64,000 bases of DNA. Source: Acanthochlamys bracteata (taxonomy: Eukaryota; Streptophyta; Magnoliopsida; Pandanales; Velloziaceae). Below the pieces are notes generated by a model, which searched no databases, was not told the DNA's origin, and saw nothing but the letters and a program-made list of their open reading frames with translations. The stretch spans positions 9,456,501 through 9,520,500 of the forward strand of contig CM034131.1 in the NCBI GenBank assembly GCA_019914995.1, in the 5' to 3' direction. The translations under genes and the position numbers were made by a program. Shown piece by piece: positions 60,901 through 64,000 of this stretch (positions are counted from its first letter, which is position 1; each line of letters begins with the position of its first letter).

Positions 60901-61714
60901 AGGAGACGGAAGTTAAGTTTTATTTTCTTTACCCTTATATTGGGGTTAAATGCTTACACTTAAATTTGGAGTGTAAGCAAGGTGAACGTAATACTTTTGA
61001 TTTTCCTTCCTCTATTATTCCTTTTTTTTTTGTCGAGTCTTTACTATTATAAGAAGTTAAAATATCTTTACTAATATAAGAAAGTAATCTAAAGTTATAT
61101 TAGTAAAATTAATATAAGTTAGATTATAAAATTGTATAAATATAAAATTAGATTAATATAAAAGAAAAGGGATGCTTGGGTTTTTACCAGAAATTGTTTT
61201 TCATTATTCACTCATTTATTTTTCTATGCGAATGCGGTTAAGTCTTTACTCTTACTAGTATATCTAAACAAGGTGGATTAAATGACTCGCCTTCTTTTCC
61301 TCCTCTTCAGTACTCTCACCTCCATTACACTTAATCTTAGTTATTACTCTTGTTCAAACAGACCCTAACAGGAAAGGGTATCAATCATAGGTGTTGCAAG
61401 ATGAAAGCCAGTTTCTCTTTCCAGACATGTAGAAAAGATATCACTGGTTCTGCTCTGGTTGCAATATTTTTGAAATTGTGCTTACTGATGATTTAGAAAT
61501 TTCTGCCACTACTTATGAAATCTGAGAAGATTATTTTTATCTTGTACTAAAGCTATCAAACAATTTTCACTTTTTTGCTCAGTCTGCTGCTGAAGTTGTT
61601 ACTGGAAATGGTGTAGCTTTGGGTCATGACGAATCTAGCAAAGACTGCCACGATGAAGGAGATTGCAGTTGGCGAGAGGGAATGTCAATAACCCAGAAGT
61701 CATCGGTTTCCTAA
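54912..61714 (+). CDS. CRWN4: CROWDED NUCLEI 4-like nuclear lamina protein (NMCP/LINC family)
   Basis: Eight exons (54912-55094, 55936-56145, 57250-57503, 57826-58096, 58174-58257, 58342-60080, 60205-60517, 61583-61714) all join in phase to give about 1061 residues. The N-terminus (IWKKLKEAGFDEETVKKRDK, AALISYIAKLE) and the following heptad-rich stretch to near residue 700 form one long coiled coil rich in Glu, Lys and Arg. A basic, likely nuclear-localising part follows (KPGRKRMNNS and later KKKT). The tail is polar and Ser-rich. Length and layout fit CRWN4 (about 1000-1050 residues in Arabidopsis, from memory). The protein is a plant lamin analogue at the nuclear periphery that shapes nuclear size and chromocentre organisation. 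Two GT donors 15 bases apart, at 60502 and 60517, both keep the frame at the end of exon 7. I chose GTAAGT at 60517. Confidence 0.95.
60119..60172. repeat. TTTTG/TTTTA microsatellite in CRWN4 intron 6
   Basis: A TTTTG pentamer run changes into an ATTTT run within the 124-bp sixth intron, just upstream of the acceptor at 60204. It supplies most of the intron's T-rich tract. Confidence 0.85.
60821..61364. mobile_element. TIR MITE inside CRWN4 intron 7
   Basis: The ends GGTCTGTTTGG and CAAACAGACC are inverted repeats about 545 bp apart. CTAA follows the right end and CTAAT precedes the left one, consistent with a 3-4 bp duplication of TAA type. Near each end lies CACCTCCATT or its complement (AATGGAGGTGAA at about 60840). 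Near the left end the two orientations also form a local hairpin. It is non-coding. Confidence 0.75.
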
Positions 61715-64000
61715 TCGCATGACTAGCATATGCAACGTAGCTATCGAGTCTCTTGGCCCATTTTGTGTTTTGTATTTGGGCACCAAGAGGCAAGTGCTAT
61801 ATATATATAGGTTAGCCAGAGAAGATGGGGGGTGAGGTTTCTTAGTTACTGTGAAAAGATCTTGTACATGCAGTTTGGTGCCTTGGGTGGCACTTTTATT
61901 GCCGCCCGTTGGTTCCTCCTTTATAACTTTTCTTGGATGTAAATGATTGTGGTTTGGTTAGTGTGCAGAATCTGTAAGCATGGTAATCTTACCTGTACGG
62001 AAGTTTGATGATAGCAGTTACCCATACCGTTGATCTTATACAAAATACAGGAAGGTCTGTTGACTTTTGGGTATGTGCCAGCTTATAATTGATGTTAGTT
62101 AATTGCTCTACTGTCTACTCGCTCTCGCTTAGGTTTTGGTGCGTATGTAATGCTGTCAATCTTGCTTCAAGGGAGTGTGTCTCGTCATTAGCCAAACTGA
62201 GCTGCTGATTTTGCTTGCATTTTGTACTTGCTAGGAAGCTTCATTATGATCAGAAGTTTCTAAAATCCTAGCAAAAATACTCGAGACTTGTAGTAGTCAG
62301 ACTTGTTCATATCGATACAGCTGAAGGTCGCGAAATTCTTATGTCTCTTTTTGACTGGCACCTGCACAGGTACGTTACTTCTTTTGAATTAGAAATTTCC
62401 TTCATCTTTCCTGACCGTATCGTCTTACTTTTGCTCTGCATGCCAACTAGTCGCTCACACATTTATCTGATTGCTGCTGATCAAACTGTTATAGTAGGTA
62501 ACATAAGCCATGAGACCCATTCTACCATTTTTGGAAAATCCATTACATGTTCTTTTGTTTTATATTACAAGTTGGTGATATACTTCTTACTACGTTACAA
62601 GCAACTGCATAACTGACACTAGTCATTCAACATTTTGAATATTTGAAAATCCCCACTCTTTCCCAAGTCCTCCACTATCAATTTCTGGTCTAGAGTTTAG
62701 ATGCTAGGTATTTTGTTATATTTGTTTGTCGTAACGTTTAAAGTGATGCAATCTTTTTCATCTTTATGTTCTATAAAAAGCCTTATTGATTGTGTCAACA
62801 TAATGTTGTAGAAAGTAATCAAGACATCCCCATAGTGAATACCAACATGAGAAGGATATATTGTGGAAAAGATGAGCCTGGATCTTGTCCGTATAAAGTA
62901 GATTAAGAAATTTCACGGGCGGCTGAAGAAATTTCGTGAAAACTTAGTCTTAGTTTCATGCTAAAAGCCTCCTCTTATTGATATGTCTTCAACTTTGTCG
63001 GGCAATAGAAATTATAGAACGTGGAAAACTTTCCATCCCCATGGTTGGATTTTCGTGTCATCTCTACCTATACTTATTTTGACAAGTTTAATAAGGTCAT
63101 AGTATTATTTTTATACAAAGACCGATTTATTTGTCATCTGTTCTTTCTTAGCTAGATTTGAAAATTGCAAATGGATTGCTTACCATTTGAACAGTGATTA
63201 AGATCTACATATTCCCGGTTACATCAAATATTTGACTCGTAGATGATCTTCAAAAAAAATTTCGTTACTCTTTTTTTGTTATCATGAAGCTGTTTACGTT
63301 CGGTGATTGTTGCTGTTAGGCTGTACAGGAACGGAAGCTTCTGCGAGATGTCCTACTTAACAGCAAAAAGTCCAAATTGATGATGAAAATAGCGTTGATA
63401 CCTTCAAGCCATGTGTGTCTATTTGTTAATTGAATTTCTCACGCAAGTGATGACGATGCTTTTTTTTTCTGGTTTTGATTTTACAAATAGTGTTATGCTT
63501 ATTATTTGCTAGAAACATTGCTGTATATATTTTAATATTTACATAACTTTGCTATGATAGGGTGGCTTCAAAAGTCATCATACCTACTGAATATAAACCT
63601 TCCGTCCATATATGGCTGTTTATTAGTTTAAGTCACCAGTGCAGCGATGGTTTTAATGCTGTTTCAAACTTGTTAAGTTAGTTGGATAACTACTTAAATG
63701 GCAGCAAAATATCAATCACATTTAATCCATGTTTTTAAAACACATAAGGAGTGTTTTTTTTTTTTTCCTGATAAAAAGTGATTTTTTGAGAAGTAATATT
63801 TTAGACTTGTTATTTATCTGAAAATAAATCAAAAGTAAATTTTGATAAAATATATTTTTAAAAATAAATATATGAAGTCATTCAAAAAGAATTGTTTATG
63901 AAGGAGATCGTTTTAAAGTAAATTAAATATGCTCTTTGAGAAAGTAAGCTTTTAACGTAAATAGTTATTTTCAAATTAAAAAAAAAACATATTCATAATC
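61715..64000. other. 3' region of CRWN4 and downstream DNA
   Basis: The first 400-500 bases look like CRWN4 3' UTR. Beyond that, short open frames (for example 62341-62616) lack domains. A plus-strand piece at about 63319-63427, after a TTAG acceptor-like site, reads ERKLLRDVLLNSKKSKL and ends in a stop. It could be an exon relic but I cannot assign it. Confidence 0.4.

Noticed and set aside
62341-62616. Plus-strand frame of 91 residues after CRWN4
   Set aside because: Hydrophobic but without family resemblance. It probably lies in 3' flanking DNA.
63319-63427. Exon-like piece reading ERKLLRDVLLNSKKSKL
   Set aside because: It follows an acceptor-like TTAG, but no partner exon or known family could be assigned.
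1-64000. CRISPR arrays, tRNA or rRNA genes, known plant miRNA precursors
   Set aside because: I looked by eye for direct-repeat arrays, tRNA box motifs and the mature sequences of common plant miRNA families and found none. The tRNA-like matches are retroelement primer-binding sites.

Overview
The window is nuclear DNA of a flowering plant, most likely a eudicot. It has intron-containing genes with GT/AG splice sites, plant-only families (L-type lectin receptor kinases, EPFL peptide, class I KNOX, HD-Zip II, CRWN) and very AT-rich intergenic DNA full of MITE-like repeats and LTR retroelement fossils. The species cannot be named from sequence alone.

Layout. 0.8-3 kb: an acidic single-pass membrane protein (+). 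3.4-10.6 kb: a cluster of L-type lectin receptor kinases on the minus strand, with one frameshifted copy, one intact copy and two relics. A three-exon gene for cytochrome c oxidase subunit 6a sits inside the cluster. 10.6-14 kb: AT-rich DNA with a TIR element of about 780 bp. 14-15.4 kb: intronless mitochondrial cysteine desulfurase NFS1 (+). 18.7-19.3 kb: an EPFL2-type secreted peptide (-). 21.2-24.9 kb: a decayed GH10 xylanase gene (+) interrupted by a chimeric LTR element with a 5-bp target duplication. 25.4-28.4 kb: a five-exon class I KNOX homeobox gene (-). 29-36 kb: a long non-coding stretch. 36.3-37.3 kb: an HD-Zip II gene of the HAT22 type (-). 39-42.3 kb: a small MITE, a spliced-type pseudogene of the spliceosomal protein SmE (-), and a short tandem repeat. 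43.1-52.4 kb: a 9.2-kb Copia-like element (-) with LTRs of about 2.1 kb and only gag-like coding. 53.5 kb: a small Cys-rich protein (+). 54.9-61.7 kb: the eight-exon lamin-like gene CRWN4 (+).

The genes do not form one pathway. They include mitochondrial housekeeping functions (COX6a, NFS1), developmental regulators (KNOX, HD-Zip II, EPFL2), nuclear architecture (CRWN4) and surface receptors (LecRK). From memory, the Arabidopsis counterparts of five of these genes fall into two short segments: HAT22, EPFL2, the acidic protein and COX6a in At4g37790-At4g37830, and NFS1 and CRWN4 in At5g65720-At5g65770. The window may therefore keep an ancestral gene order that later split between duplicated blocks in Brassicaceae.

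No defence island, CRISPR array or clearly new multi-gene system was seen. The most unusual items are the LTR element with mismatched ends inside the xylanase relic, the gag-only Copia-like element with very long LTRs, the in-frame tail after the stop of the acidic protein, COX6a embedded among kinase relics, and a multi-copy AT-rich MITE family.
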